Assembly: GCA_903930395.1 (NCBI GenBank)
Contig: CAIYYE010000497.1
Coordinates: 1 to 7,549, forward strand
DNA length: 7,549 bases
Origin: an uncultured beta proteobacterium
GTDB lineage: Bacteria; Pseudomonadota; Gammaproteobacteria; Burkholderiales; Rhodocyclaceae
Direction: 5' to 3'
Shown piece after piece: positions 1 through 6,530 of this stretch. The translations under genes and the position numbers were made by a program. Below the pieces are notes generated by a model, which worked only from the letters and a program-made list of their open reading frames with translations, did not search any database and was not told where the DNA came from. Position 1 is the stretch's first letter, and each line of letters begins with the position of its first letter.

Positions 1-101
1 ACCAGCAATTTATCGACGTAAAGCGGGGCGAGTCGCAGGGGCAGGGGGCCGGGCGACGGATGAATGACGCGGACAAGTTTCTTTTTTCGTCTTTTTGGCA
101 T
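1..101 (-). CDS. Possible partial CDS, 5' end only, running off the left edge
   Basis: Reading leftward from an ATG at 101-99, the frame stays open to the window edge (33 full codons). It begins MPKRRKKKLVRV and continues through a Pro/Leu-rich stretch ending LYVDKLLV. The strongly basic start, encoded by A-rich codons unlike the surrounding GC-rich DNA, resembles a genuine N-terminus. A terminator hairpin lies about 60 bp upstream, which would fit a new transcription unit. Against it, I see no clear Shine-Dalgarno sequence before the ATG (the upstream bases are pyrimidine/GC-rich), and the frame is also open upstream of the ATG, as is common by chance in GC-rich DNA. I do not recognise the family. 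Confidence 0.3.
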   Translation of the reverse strand, partial: MPKRRKKKLVRVIHPSPGPLPLRLAPLYVDKLL

Positions 102-161
102 GCGGGTCGGGCGGCAGATACGATGGCCGCAAGGATAGCCGAAACCCGATCCCGAAAAGGC

Positions 162-195
162 GAAAGCCTCGTACCGGGGGAAGTACGAGGCTTTC
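162..195 (-). terminator. Hairpin terminator, probably bidirectional
   Basis: A perfect 13-bp inverted repeat (GAAAGCCTCGTAC at 162-174 and its complement at 183-195) encloses an 8-base loop. The A/T run at the base of the stem supplies U residues on either transcript. On the minus strand the stem is followed by GCCTTTTC, the better match to an intrinsic terminator. On the plus strand the U-run is only the TTTC within the stem. It lies about 120 bp beyond the stop of the minus-strand membrane-protein gene (or about 50 bp beyond the overlapping small frame), so it most likely ends that transcript. Confidence 0.7.
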
Positions 196-197
196 TG

Positions 198-232
198 GAC
201 GGCCCGGAGGGGGGGAGGTGGGTGGGGCCGTC
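198..232. other. Inverted repeat enclosing a G-quadruplex-type G-rich block
   Basis: Eight-base arms, GACGGCCC (198-205) and GGGCCGTC (225-232), flank an almost pure-purine tract on the plus strand. The tract has G-runs at 209-215 (7), 217-218 (2), 220-222 (3) and 224-227 (4). Positions 209-227 therefore satisfy the usual four-runs-of-three G-quadruplex pattern with short loops. The minus-strand transcript of the neighbouring gene would carry the C-rich complement and could form the 8-bp hairpin just before the main terminator. Whether either structure forms is inference. Confidence 0.5.
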
Positions 233-246
233 AGGCTGATGTCTGG

Positions 247-342
247 TCAGCGCATGTGTTCAAGATAGGGCGGCAGGGCATCGATATCAAGTAACGGTTT
301 GCAACAGCGCGTGTCAGTGTGTGCGTATGCCGCATGGGCCAT
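247..342 (-). CDS. Small overlapping frame (31 codons) or displaced C-terminus
   Basis: From an ATG at 342-340 the minus strand encodes 31 residues, beginning MAHAAYAHTDTRCCK and ending LPPYLEHMR, with a TGA at 249-247. It overlaps the last 29 bases of the membrane-protein gene in the +1 frame. Beyond that gene's stop, the codons (AAA CCG TTA CTT GAT ATC GAT GCC CTG CCG and so on) and the composition look coding, more so than the last residues of the annotated frame. Two readings are possible: a small translationally coupled ORF preceded by GCTGCGGG, or the natural C-terminus of the upstream protein placed out of frame by a sequencing error, mutation or frameshift near the CACACA at the junction. 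I cannot choose between them. Confidence 0.3.
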   Translation of the reverse strand: MAHAAYAHTDTRCCKPLLDIDALPPYLEHMR

Positions 343-1285
343 CCCGCAGCTCAGCCACGCGGCTCAGGCTGTAGCTGTCCGTGGGCCTTTCCGTCCGGGT
401 CAGGGCGGCTTCGATGGGGGCGAGCAATGTGCAGTCGAATTTCGGGTTTTGCAGCAGTTGCTGGACGACGAAGCTTTCCTTGGTGGTCGTGGCAATCTCC
501 AGCAGGATGTCGCGGGGTGTTGCCGGATTGCGGGCGAAGGAACGATCCAGACCCATGATGGTGACGGGCCGCCGGTAGAGGTCGACGAGGATGTCCGGCG
601 GCGAGTTGGGATGGGATGCAATGGCCTGGAAGAAGTAGTCGGGATAACTGTGCGTACGGTAGATGCGGGCCAGCGTTGCAGGCGGGCAGGCCGGATGCCG
701 CAAAGCGGAAAGTGCAATCCCGAGATCATCCGAATTGGCCAGGCGATCGACGGTGGCCGGCGTGACGAAACGGCTTTCGAGCAGGGGCAAAATATACGTT
801 CGCTGACCGAGGTGCTCGGCAATGAGGTTTTCAATGACTTCAGTTTCGCGCCCCGGATTGTTGGCCAGCGATGCCTTGATGCTTTGCCTGTTCCGCTCGA
901 TTTCGGCCAGATTGGCTTGATGTTGGGCATCGCGGCTGCGATTGAGGGCGATGGTCTCAAAGCCCGAATAGACCAGCCCACCGGGTACGGCCAGCGCCAG
1001 GGCCAGACATAGCCAGCCCAGTCCGCGCAGCAGCTTGTGTTCGGCCTGTATCAGGTTGCGGTAGAGCCAGGCCATGCCACCGGAAAACAAGGCATAGAAC
1101 GGCAGGATCAGGATGCCGATGGCCGCCGTCGATGAGCGCGATTGAAAAATGGCCCATAGACCGATCAGGATGGTCAACACACCCAGGCTCAGGCCCAGTG
1201 CCAGTCCGCGATAGCGTTTGCGATAGGCGACAAAGGCGCCGAGCAAAATCACCAGCAGGGTGCCGACGGCTAATATGATCAACAT
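314..1285 (-). CDS. Membrane protein with four N-terminal helices and LRV-like repeats
   Basis: A 323-residue protein from the ATG at 1285-1283. It is preceded by GGA with a 7-base spacer, which is why I prefer it to the in-frame TTG four codons upstream at 1297. The N-terminal third holds four hydrophobic segments, at roughly residues 1-20, 27-47, 55-75 and 87-107. A charged Gln/Glu/Arg-rich linker follows at about 113-145. The C-terminal half is a soluble array of short degenerate repeats in which a hydrophobic helix is followed by an N/H-P-x-x-P turn: ALRHPACPPATLARIY, IASHPNSPPDILVDLY, FARNPATPRDILLEIA and LLQNPKFDCTLLAPI. This resembles leucine-rich repeat variant (LRV) or other alpha-helical solenoid repeats. 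A role as a membrane-anchored protein-binding scaffold is inferred; no catalytic motif is visible. It is transcribed away from the yoaA cluster. The last few residues (DGPCGIRTH) do not fit the repeat pattern and may reflect a frameshift. Confidence 0.8.
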   Translation of the reverse strand: MLIILAVGTLLVILLGAFVAYRKRYRGLALGLSLGVLTILIGLWAIFQSRSSTAAIGILILPFYALFSGGMAWLYRNLIQAEHKLLRGLGWLCLALALAVPGGLVYSGFETIALNRSRDAQHQANLAEIERNRQSIKASLANNPGRETEVIENLIAEHLGQRTYILPLLESRFVTPATVDRLANSDDLGIALSALRHPACPPATLARIYRTHSYPDYFFQAIASHPNSPPDILVDLYRRPVTIMGLDRSFARNPATPRDILLEIATTTKESFVVQQLLQNPKFDCTLLAPIEAALTRTERPTDSYSLSRVAELRDGPCGIRTH

Positions 1286-1315
1286 CCGGTTTTCCAATCA
1301 ATGCCTGGGTAGCAG

Positions 1316-1321
1316 ATTATG
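1316..1321 (-). promoter_or_regulatory. Weak candidate -10 element for the leftward membrane-protein gene
   Basis: On the minus strand, CATAAT (1321-1316) matches the sigma-70 -10 consensus at five of six positions. It lies about 30 bases before the ATG at 1285. No convincing -35 hexamer is present at 17-base spacing (GCGGCA matches three of six), so this is tentative. Confidence 0.25.
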
Positions 1322-1394
1322 GCACTTCGCCCGATCCGTGCCGCATTTGACTGGCGGTGTTGGCGGGCCGAGGTGCAGGAAAATCGGCGGCTGC

Positions 1395-1417
1395 TTCAGG
1401 CTTGGTCAAGCCCTGAA
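1395..1417. promoter_or_regulatory. Imperfect palindrome, candidate operator upstream of yoaA
   Basis: TTCAGGCTTG (1395-1404) and CAAGCC-C-TGAA (1407-1417) form a 10-bp dyad around a two-base centre, with one extra C in the right arm. It ends 16 bases before the putative -10 hexamer of the rightward promoter, so it covers the position where a -35 or an operator would lie. It is not followed by a T-run on either strand, so it is not an intrinsic terminator. Recognition by a dimeric regulator is inference. Confidence 0.3.
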
Positions 1418-1430
1418 AAGACCCCGCATC

Positions 1431-1439
1431 TGCTAAGAT
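1431..1439 (+). promoter_or_regulatory. Candidate extended -10 promoter for yoaA
   Basis: TGCTAAGAT carries the extended -10 TG motif followed by TAAGAT, which matches TATAAT at four of six positions. The predicted transcription start is near 1446, about 33 bases before the TTG used as the yoaA start. There is no good -35. A weak CTGAAA sits at 15-base spacing and overlaps the palindrome. The element is followed by TCGGCC-CTG, the same layout as the TAAAAT-CCGCCC-ATG before mobB. Confidence 0.4.
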
Positions 1440-1478
1440 TCGGCCCTGATTTTTCAGGCACTTTCCCGGCCCTTTCCC

Positions 1479-3404
1479 TTGTCCTCCCTCCCGGAAATAT
1501 TCTCTCCCGAAGGCCCTCTGGCCCGCGCTATCAGCGGTTATCGCGTACGCGACCAGCAGGTCGACATGGCCGAGCGCATCGCCGCCGCCATCCAGGGCTG
1601 TTCGGTCTTCATCGCCGAAGCCGGCACCGGCACGGGCAAGACTTTCGCCTACCTCGTCCCGGCCTTGCAGTCGGGCGGCAAGGTGATTGTGTCGACCGGC
1701 ACCAAAACCTTGCAGGACCAGCTCTTCAACAAGGACCTGCCGATGGTCCGCGACGCCCTCAAGGCGCCGGTCAAGATCGCGCTGCTCAAGGGCAGGGCCA
1801 ACTACGTTTGCCCTTATCACCTGCAACACGCCATTGCAGACGGTCGCTTCCTGACTCGCGAGGATGCCGCCGACGCCCGCCGCATCTCGCTCTTCGCCAA
1901 GACCACGCAGAGCGGCGACAAGGCCGAGTGCATCGAGGTATCGGAGAATTCACCGGTCTGGGGCCACGCCACGTCGACGCGGGACAACTGCCTCGGCCAG
2001 GAATGCCCGGACTACAAGGAGTGCTTCGTCATGCAGGCGCGGCGCGAGGCGATGGCGGCCGACCTGGTTGTCGTCAATCACCACCTCTTCTTCGCCGACG
2101 TCATGCTCCGCGACGAAGGCATGGCCGAACTGCTCCCCGCCTGCAACACGGTGATCTTCGACGAAGCACACCAGTTGCCGGAAGTGGCGACGCTGTTTTT
2201 CGGCGACAGTATTTCCACAGCGCAGGTGCTTGATCTGGCCCGCGATGCCCGCGCCGAAGGTTTGACCTCGGCCCGCGACTGCCTGGCTCTGCCGGAAGCC
2301 AGCAAGAAGCTGGAAAAGGCCGCCAAGGATTTACGTCTGGCCGTCGGCATCGACAGCGGCCGTTTCTCCTACGGCCAGTTGCAGGAAAAGCCGGAATTCG
2401 AGCCGGCCCTGAAGGCGCTGGAAGAAGAGGTCACAGCCTTCGCCGCCCTGCTCGAAACCCAGGCCGAACGCGCCGAAGGGCTGGAAAAATGCTGGCAGCG
2501 GGCGACCGAAATGGATCAGCGCCTGACCGCCTGGCAGCAGGTCAGCGATCTAGGCTATGTGCGCTGGGCCGAAGCCTTCACCCATTCTCTGCAACTCAAC
2601 TCGACGCCGCTCGATGTCGCCGAAATTTTCCGCAAGCAGATGGGCGGCCATCCGCGGGCGTGGATTTTCACCTCGGCCACCTTGGCCGTGCAGGGCAAGT
2701 TCCACCACTACTGCGCCGAACTTGGTCTCGGCGAACCGGATTCCGCCTGCTGGCACAGTCCCTTCGATTACGACACGCAGGCCATTCTATACGTCCCGCT
2801 CGGCATGCCTGACCCGAATGCCTGGAACTACACCGACACGGTGGTCGACGCCGCCTGGCCGGCCGTCAAGGCGGCCAAGGGCGGGGCATTCTTCCTGTGC
2901 ACCAGTCTGCGTGCCATGCGCCGCACGCACGAACTGCTCAAGGCCAAGCTCGAAGACGAAAACATCGACATGCCCCTGCTGGTTCAGGGCGAGGGCAGCA
3001 AGAACGATCTGCTGCAACGTTTCCGCCACCACGGCAATTCCATCCTGGTCGGCAGCCAGAGCTTCTGGGAAGGCGTCGATGTGCGCGGCGAGGCGCTGTC
3101 GCTCGTCGTCATCGACAAGATTCCCTTTGCCCCACCCGACGACCCTGTGCTTTCGGCGCGCATCGAGCAGATGAAGCGCGAGGGCCGCAACGCCTTCATG
3201 GAATACCAGTTGCCGCGCGCCGTAATCAACGTCAAGCAGGGCGCCGGCCGGCTGATTCGCGACGAAAACGACAAGGGCGTGCTCATGATGTGCGATCCCC
3301 GACTCATATCAAAGCCCTATGGCCGTCGCGTCTGGCAAAGTCTGCCACCGATGAAGCGGACCCGCGAATTGCAGGTCGTCCTCGATTTCTTCGCCAACCG
3401 GTAA
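1479..3404 (+). CDS. yoaA: ATP-dependent DNA helicase, YoaA/DinG type (XPD-like, Fe-S)
   Basis: A 641-residue superfamily 2 helicase of the XPD/DinG group. It aligns along its length with my recollection of E. coli YoaA (about 636 residues) and is shorter than DinG (about 716). Visible motifs: Walker A AEAGTGTGKT at 46-55; motif Ia STGTKTLQDQ; four Fe-S-cluster cysteines at 111 (NYVC), 171, 176 and 182 (NCLGQECPDYKEC); VVVNHHLF at 197-204; DEAH box at 228-231; TSATL at 398-402; SFWEGVD at 528-534; and motif VI QGAGRLIR at 587-594. Such enzymes unwind DNA 5' to 3'. In E. coli YoaA works with the HolC clamp-loader subunit in tolerance of blocked replication. The start is TTG at 1479: it opens MSSLPEIFSPEGPLARAI, matching where the family begins, and the next Met is at residue 30. 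No Shine-Dalgarno is apparent, and an in-frame CTG at 1446 is an outside alternative. The next gene follows after 4 bp. Confidence 0.93.
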   Translation: MSSLPEIFSPEGPLARAISGYRVRDQQVDMAERIAAAIQGCSVFIAEAGTGTGKTFAYLVPALQSGGKVIVSTGTKTLQDQLFNKDLPMVRDALKAPVKIALLKGRANYVCPYHLQHAIADGRFLTREDAADARRISLFAKTTQSGDKAECIEVSENSPVWGHATSTRDNCLGQECPDYKECFVMQARREAMAADLVVVNHHLFFADVMLRDEGMAELLPACNTVIFDEAHQLPEVATLFFGDSISTAQVLDLARDARAEGLTSARDCLALPEASKKLEKAAKDLRLAVGIDSGRFSYGQLQEKPEFEPALKALEEEVTAFAALLETQAERAEGLEKCWQRATEMDQRLTAWQQVSDLGYVRWAEAFTHSLQLNSTPLDVAEIFRKQMGGHPRAWIFTSATLAVQGKFHHYCAELGLGEPDSACWHSPFDYDTQAILYVPLGMPDPNAWNYTDTVVDAAWPAVKAAKGGAFFLCTSLRAMRRTHELLKAKLEDENIDMPLLVQGEGSKNDLLQRFRHHGNSILVGSQSFWEGVDVRGEALSLVVIDKIPFAPPDDPVLSARIEQMKREGRNAFMEYQLPRAVINVKQGAGRLIRDENDKGVLMMCDPRLISKPYGRRVWQSLPPMKRTRELQVVLDFFANR

Positions 3405-3408
3405 GCGG

Positions 3409-4542
3409 ATGAAAACAACCTTCGACCAATTGCAGCAAGGCCAGCCGCAGTTCTTCTCGGCCCCGGCCATCACCGTTGCCGCCAGCGCCATGCAGGCCAT
3501 GGGCGAGATCATCACGGCCATCGAGTCGGTCATCGCCCTGCCGGCCTACCAGGCGCATGCGCTCGCCCAGGCCCCCGAAATCGCCCGCCTGCCAGGCAAG
3601 GCGCGTGGCGTTTTCATGGGCTATGACTTCCACCTGACGGCAGATGGCCCCAGGCTCATCGAGATCAACACCAATGCCGGTGGTGGCCTGCTCAACGCCT
3701 ACCTGCTCGCGGCGCACGGCCAGGTGGAGGAAGGGGCGCGGATTCGTGACGAATACGTCGCCATGTTCCGCGAGGAGTGGCGTCTGGAGCGCGGCGATGC
3801 GCCCTTGCGCCGCATCGCCATCGTCGATGAAAGCCCGGCCGGACAGTTCCTGGCCCCTGAATTCGCGCTCTTCAAAACCCTCTTCGAGCAACACGGCATT
3901 GCCGCCGTGGTCGCCGATCCGGGCGAATTCACGCTTGATGGTCAGCAACTCCTGCATGCCGGCCAGCCCATCGACCTGATTTACAACCGCCTCACCGACT
4001 TCGCCCTCGATGCGCCGGGTAATGCCGCCATCCGGGCTGCTTTTGAGGCCGGCGCCGTGGTCCTGACGCCGCATCCGCACGCCCATGCGCTCTATGCCGA
4101 CAAGCGCAACCTGATGTTGCTCTCAGACGACGTCGCCTTGCTGGCCTTGAATGTTGACGCGGCCACCCGTCAGATCCTGCTTGCCGGCATTCCGCAAACC
4201 GTTGCGGTAACGCCCGAACAGGCCGACGTCTTCTGGGCCGGACGCAAAGGCTGGTTCTTCAAGCCGCCGGCCGGCTTTGGCAGCCGTGCCGCCTATAGGG
4301 GCGACAAGCTGACCAAGCGTGTTTTCGAGGAAATCCTGCATGGCGGCTACATCGCCCAGGAAATCGCGCCGCCCTCCGAGCACCTCGTGCCGGTCGATGG
4401 CGTCGAAATGACGATGAAGGCCGACATTCGCTGCTATGTCTACGCCGGTCGCATCCAGCTCGTTGCCGCTCGCCTGTATCAGGGTCAAACCACCAATTTC
4501 CGGACGCCGGGCGGTGGTTTTGCCCCGGTTTTCGTCGGCTGA
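3409..4542 (+). CDS. Putative circularly permuted ATP-grasp enzyme, substrate unknown
   Basis: A 377-residue soluble protein with ATP-grasp hallmarks in a permuted order. Near the N-terminus lies DFHLTADGPRLIEINTN (73-89), whose E85 and N87 look like the metal-binding E-x-N pair that normally ends an ATP-grasp fold. The middle has DLIYNRLTDF (189-198) and a DKRNLMLLSD segment (231-240), similar to circularly permuted ATP-grasp proteins. The nucleotide-binding half comes last: FKPPAGFGS (284-292; Lys285 and glycine-rich loop), a hinge-like AQEIAPP (316-322), KADIRCY (338-343) and a Gly-rich end, TTNFRTPGGG (361-370). This suggests an ATP-dependent ligase forming an amide or peptide bond through an acyl phosphate, but the substrate cannot be read from the sequence. 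The start ATG lies 4 bp after yoaA with a weak AAGCGG before it, implying co-transcription. A glutathione- or peptide-ligase role is possible but unproven. Confidence 0.75.
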   Translation: MKTTFDQLQQGQPQFFSAPAITVAASAMQAMGEIITAIESVIALPAYQAHALAQAPEIARLPGKARGVFMGYDFHLTADGPRLIEINTNAGGGLLNAYLLAAHGQVEEGARIRDEYVAMFREEWRLERGDAPLRRIAIVDESPAGQFLAPEFALFKTLFEQHGIAAVVADPGEFTLDGQQLLHAGQPIDLIYNRLTDFALDAPGNAAIRAAFEAGAVVLTPHPHAHALYADKRNLMLLSDDVALLALNVDAATRQILLAGIPQTVAVTPEQADVFWAGRKGWFFKPPAGFGSRAAYRGDKLTKRVFEEILHGGYIAQEIAPPSEHLVPVDGVEMTMKADIRCYVYAGRIQLVAARLYQGQTTNFRTPGGGFAPVFVG

Positions 4543-4547
4543 ACAGG

Positions 4548-4553
4548 TAAAAT
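4548..4553 (+). promoter_or_regulatory. Candidate -10 element for a leaderless mobB transcript
   Basis: TAAAAT matches the -10 consensus at five of six positions. Exactly six bases (CCGCCC) separate it from the mobB ATG, so transcription would start at or next to the initiation codon. No Shine-Dalgarno sequence sits in the 17-bp gap after the ATP-grasp gene, which fits leaderless initiation. The -35 region is poor, so the promoter may be weak or activator-dependent. Confidence 0.45.
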
Positions 4554-4559
4554 CCGCCC

Positions 4560-5066
4560 ATGAAAGTTTTTGGTATCGCCGGTTATTCCGGCTCCGGCAA
4601 GACCACCCTGCTGGAAAAGCTCATTCCCCAACTCACCGCGCGCGGCCTCAAGGTGTCGGTGATCAAGCACGCCCACCACGGTTTCGACATCGACCGGCCG
4701 GGCAAGGATTCCTACCGTCACCGCGAAGCCGGGGCGACCGAGGTGCTGCTCTCCTGCGGCAATCGCTGGGCGCTCATGCACGAGCGGCGCGATGAGCCGG
4801 AACCAACGCTCGCCGAGTTGATCGGCCACCTCTCGCCTTGCGACCTCGTCCTGATCGAAGGTTTTAAGCAGGAACCCGTGCCCAAGCTCGAAGTCTACCG
4901 TCCGGAAAACGGCAAACCGCCGCTCTTCCCCGAACGTCACGACATCGTCGCCGTCGCCACCGATGCCGCCATCGCCACCAGCTTGCCGACGTTGCCCCTC
5001 AACGACTATGTCGCGATGGCCGATTTCGTCATGAACCACCTGAATTTGCAGGCCCGCCCATGCTGA
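4560..5066 (+). CDS. mobB: Molybdopterin-guanine dinucleotide biosynthesis protein MobB
   Basis: A 168-residue P-loop NTPase with the MobB pattern. It has an N-terminal Walker A GYSGSGKT (8-15), then [20 protein letters not shown] (32-51), which includes the HAHH and D-x-x-GKDS motifs of the family, then RHREAGA (53-59), and a Walker B-like LVLIEGFK (96-103). MobB binds GTP and assists MobA in attaching GMP to molybdopterin; it is not essential in E. coli. MobA is not in the window. The length is normal for the family. The 3' end overlaps the moeA start by 7 bp (ATGCTGA), pointing to translational coupling. Upstream is the leaderless-type promoter element. Confidence 0.93.
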   Translation: MKVFGIAGYSGSGKTTLLEKLIPQLTARGLKVSVIKHAHHGFDIDRPGKDSYRHREAGATEVLLSCGNRWALMHERRDEPEPTLAELIGHLSPCDLVLIEGFKQEPVPKLEVYRPENGKPPLFPERHDIVAVATDAAIATSLPTLPLNDYVAMADFVMNHLNLQARPC

Positions 5067-6268
5067 GTTTTGAACAAGCCCTGGAAAATCTGCTGGCCGC
5101 CGCCCAGCCGGTCGAAGAAATCCGCTCGCTGCCGATTACCGCTGCAGCCGGCCGCATTCTCGCCGTTGCGCAGCAATCCACCGTCGCTGTGCCGCCGCTC
5201 GACAACTCGGCGATGGATGGCTACGCCGTGCGCGTCGCCGACATCACTGCCGTTGGTGTCTGCCTGCCGGTCAGCCAGCGCATCCCGGCCGGCACGGTCG
5301 GCACGCCATTGCAGCCCGGCACGGCAGCCCGCATCTTTACCGGCGCGCCGATTCCGGCGGGTGCCGACGCGGTAATCATGCAGGAACGCTGCGAACACGG
5401 CGAGGGCGGGGTGGTCATCAACCACCTGCCGCAAAATGGCGAGAACATCCGCCGGGCCGGCGAAGATATCTCGGTCGGTGCGGAAATCCTGAAAGCCGGC
5501 TGCAAGCTGCGCCCGCAGGAAATCGCCCTGGCTGCTTCGGCCGGCCTGCCTGAACTGCCGGTCTATCGGCGCATCCGCGTCGGCGTCTTCTTTACCGGCG
5601 ACGAACTCGTGCAGCCCGGCGAAGCCCTGCCGCCCGGTGCCATCTACAACTCCAACCGCTATGCCCTGCGCGCCCTGCTCGAAGGCATGGGCTGTGAAGT
5701 GCGCGATCTCGGTGCGGTCGCCGATAGCCTGGCCGCGACCCGCGACGCCTTGCGCCGCGCTGCCGCCGACAACGATCTGGTGCTGACCAGCGGTGGCGTT
5801 TCGGTTGGCGAGGAAGACCACGTCAAGCCGGCCGTCGAAGCCGAAGGCAGCCTCAATATGTGGAAGATCGCCATCAAGCCCGGCAAGCCGCTGGCCTTCG
5901 GCGAAATCCGCAAATCCGAAGGCAAAGCCTGGTTCATCGGCCTGCCGGGCAACCCGGTCGCCGCCTTCGTCACCTTCCTGATGCTGGTTCGCCCCTTCAT
6001 CCTGCGTCTGCAGGGGGCGGCCAGCGTCATGCCGCGTGTCCTCAATCTGCCGTCGGCGTCGGTGTGGACCAAGGCCGATGGCGCCCGTCTTGAATTCCTG
6101 CGCGCTACGCTCAACGCGCAAGGGGCCGTTGAACTGTACAAAAACCAGGGCTCGGCGGTCGTCAATTCGCTGTGCTGGAGCGACGGCCTCGTCCTCAACC
6201 CGCCGGCCAACACCATCGCCGTGGGCGATACGCTGCGCTTCATCCCGTTCTCGGAGCTACTGGCGTGA
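5060..6268 (+). CDS. moeA: Molybdopterin molybdenumtransferase MoeA
   Basis: A 402-residue cytoplasmic enzyme that inserts molybdate into adenylylated molybdopterin to give molybdenum cofactor. Family signatures in order: [12 protein letters not shown] (45-56), RIFTGAP (91-97), [10 protein letters not shown] (128-137), FFTGDEL (177-183), [14 protein letters not shown] (243-256), IKPGKP (272-277) and GLPGNPVA (294-301), then the C-terminal domain IV. The acidic and Thr residues that matter in E. coli MoeA have counterparts at D53, T94, D136, E182 and D253. The length equals the usual roughly 400 residues, and nothing is missing. It starts inside the end of mobB, and its stop overlaps the moaD start in GTGA, so mobB-moeA-moaD is a tightly coupled unit. 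Confidence 0.95.
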   Translation: MLSFEQALENLLAAAQPVEEIRSLPITAAAGRILAVAQQSTVAVPPLDNSAMDGYAVRVADITAVGVCLPVSQRIPAGTVGTPLQPGTAARIFTGAPIPAGADAVIMQERCEHGEGGVVINHLPQNGENIRRAGEDISVGAEILKAGCKLRPQEIALAASAGLPELPVYRRIRVGVFFTGDELVQPGEALPPGAIYNSNRYALRALLEGMGCEVRDLGAVADSLAATRDALRRAAADNDLVLTSGGVSVGEEDHVKPAVEAEGSLNMWKIAIKPGKPLAFGEIRKSEGKAWFIGLPGNPVAAFVTFLMLVRPFILRLQGAASVMPRVLNLPSASVWTKADGARLEFLRATLNAQGAVELYKNQGSAVVNSLCWSDGLVLNPPANTIAVGDTLRFIPFSELLA

Positions 6269-6513
6269 GCATCAGGATTCTCTATTTCGCCGGCCTCAAG
6301 GAAGCCCTCGGCCTGCCGAGTGAAACCATCGAACTGCCGGCCGGCGTGCTCACCGTGGGCAGCTTGCGCGACTGGTTGGTCGGGCAGGGCCGCGCCGCAC
6401 TGGCTACCGCCAAAAACCTCCGCTGCGCCGTCAATCAGGACATGGCCAAGCTCGATGCCACCATAAAGGACGGCGACGAGGTCGCCTTCTTCCCGCCTGT
6501 CACCGGCGGCTGA
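6265..6513 (+). CDS. moaD: Molybdopterin synthase sulfur carrier subunit MoaD
   Basis: An 82-residue ubiquitin-like sulfur carrier. It begins [16 protein letters not shown] and ends DEVAFFPPVTGG. The C-terminal Gly-Gly is the hallmark: MoeB activates it and it is converted to a thiocarboxylate, which MoaE uses to dithiolate precursor Z. The start is GTG at 6265, overlapping the moeA stop by 4 bp (GTGA). This gives the standard length and N-terminal strand, whereas the longer frame opening at 6172 would add an unrelated Arg/His-rich extension read out of frame from moeA. ThiS is the main alternative, but FPPVTGG and the moeA context favour MoaD. Its partner gene moaE, often adjacent, does not follow here. 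Confidence 0.93.
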   Translation: MSIRILYFAGLKEALGLPSETIELPAGVLTVGSLRDWLVGQGRAALATAKNLRCAVNQDMAKLDATIKDGDEVAFFPPVTGG

Positions 6514-6530
6514 AAACAGAAAGAATATAA

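Noticed and set aside
3..239. Plus-strand frame open from the window edge to a stop at 237-239
   Set aside because: It runs straight through the terminator hairpin and the G-tract and encodes a Gly/Arg-rich chain with no recognisable feature.
299..1012. Plus-strand open frame (237 codons) opposite the membrane-protein gene
   Set aside because: The minus strand has coherent transmembrane helices and repeats in this interval. The plus frame is Gly/Arg/Gln-rich without such structure.
1391..1420. Possible LexA (SOS) box near yoaA
   Set aside because: The palindrome lacks the CTGT-N8-ACAG arrangement; its arms (TTCAGGCTTG) do not match.
1317..1829. Minus-strand open frame (170 codons) over the yoaA 5' end
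   Set aside because: It overlaps the helicase Walker A region and the divergent promoter; no protein-like motifs.
3304..4086. Minus-strand open frame (260 codons) opposite the ATP-grasp gene
   Set aside because: It crosses the yoaA/ATP-grasp junction antisense and has no recognisable motif; shadow of the plus-strand genes.
4485..5039. Minus-strand open frame (184 codons) opposite mobB
   Set aside because: It lies antisense over the intact MobB motifs, with low-complexity composition and no recognisable family.
5006..6121. Long minus-strand open frame (371 codons) opposite moeA
   Set aside because: It is antisense to a complete, motif-bearing moeA. Its Arg/Gly/Asp-rich composition is typical of the mirror frame of GC-rich genes.
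6172..6513. Extended 113-codon version of moaD
   Set aside because: The extra 31 N-terminal residues are out-of-frame moeA sequence. The GTG at 6265 gives the normal MoaD length and start.
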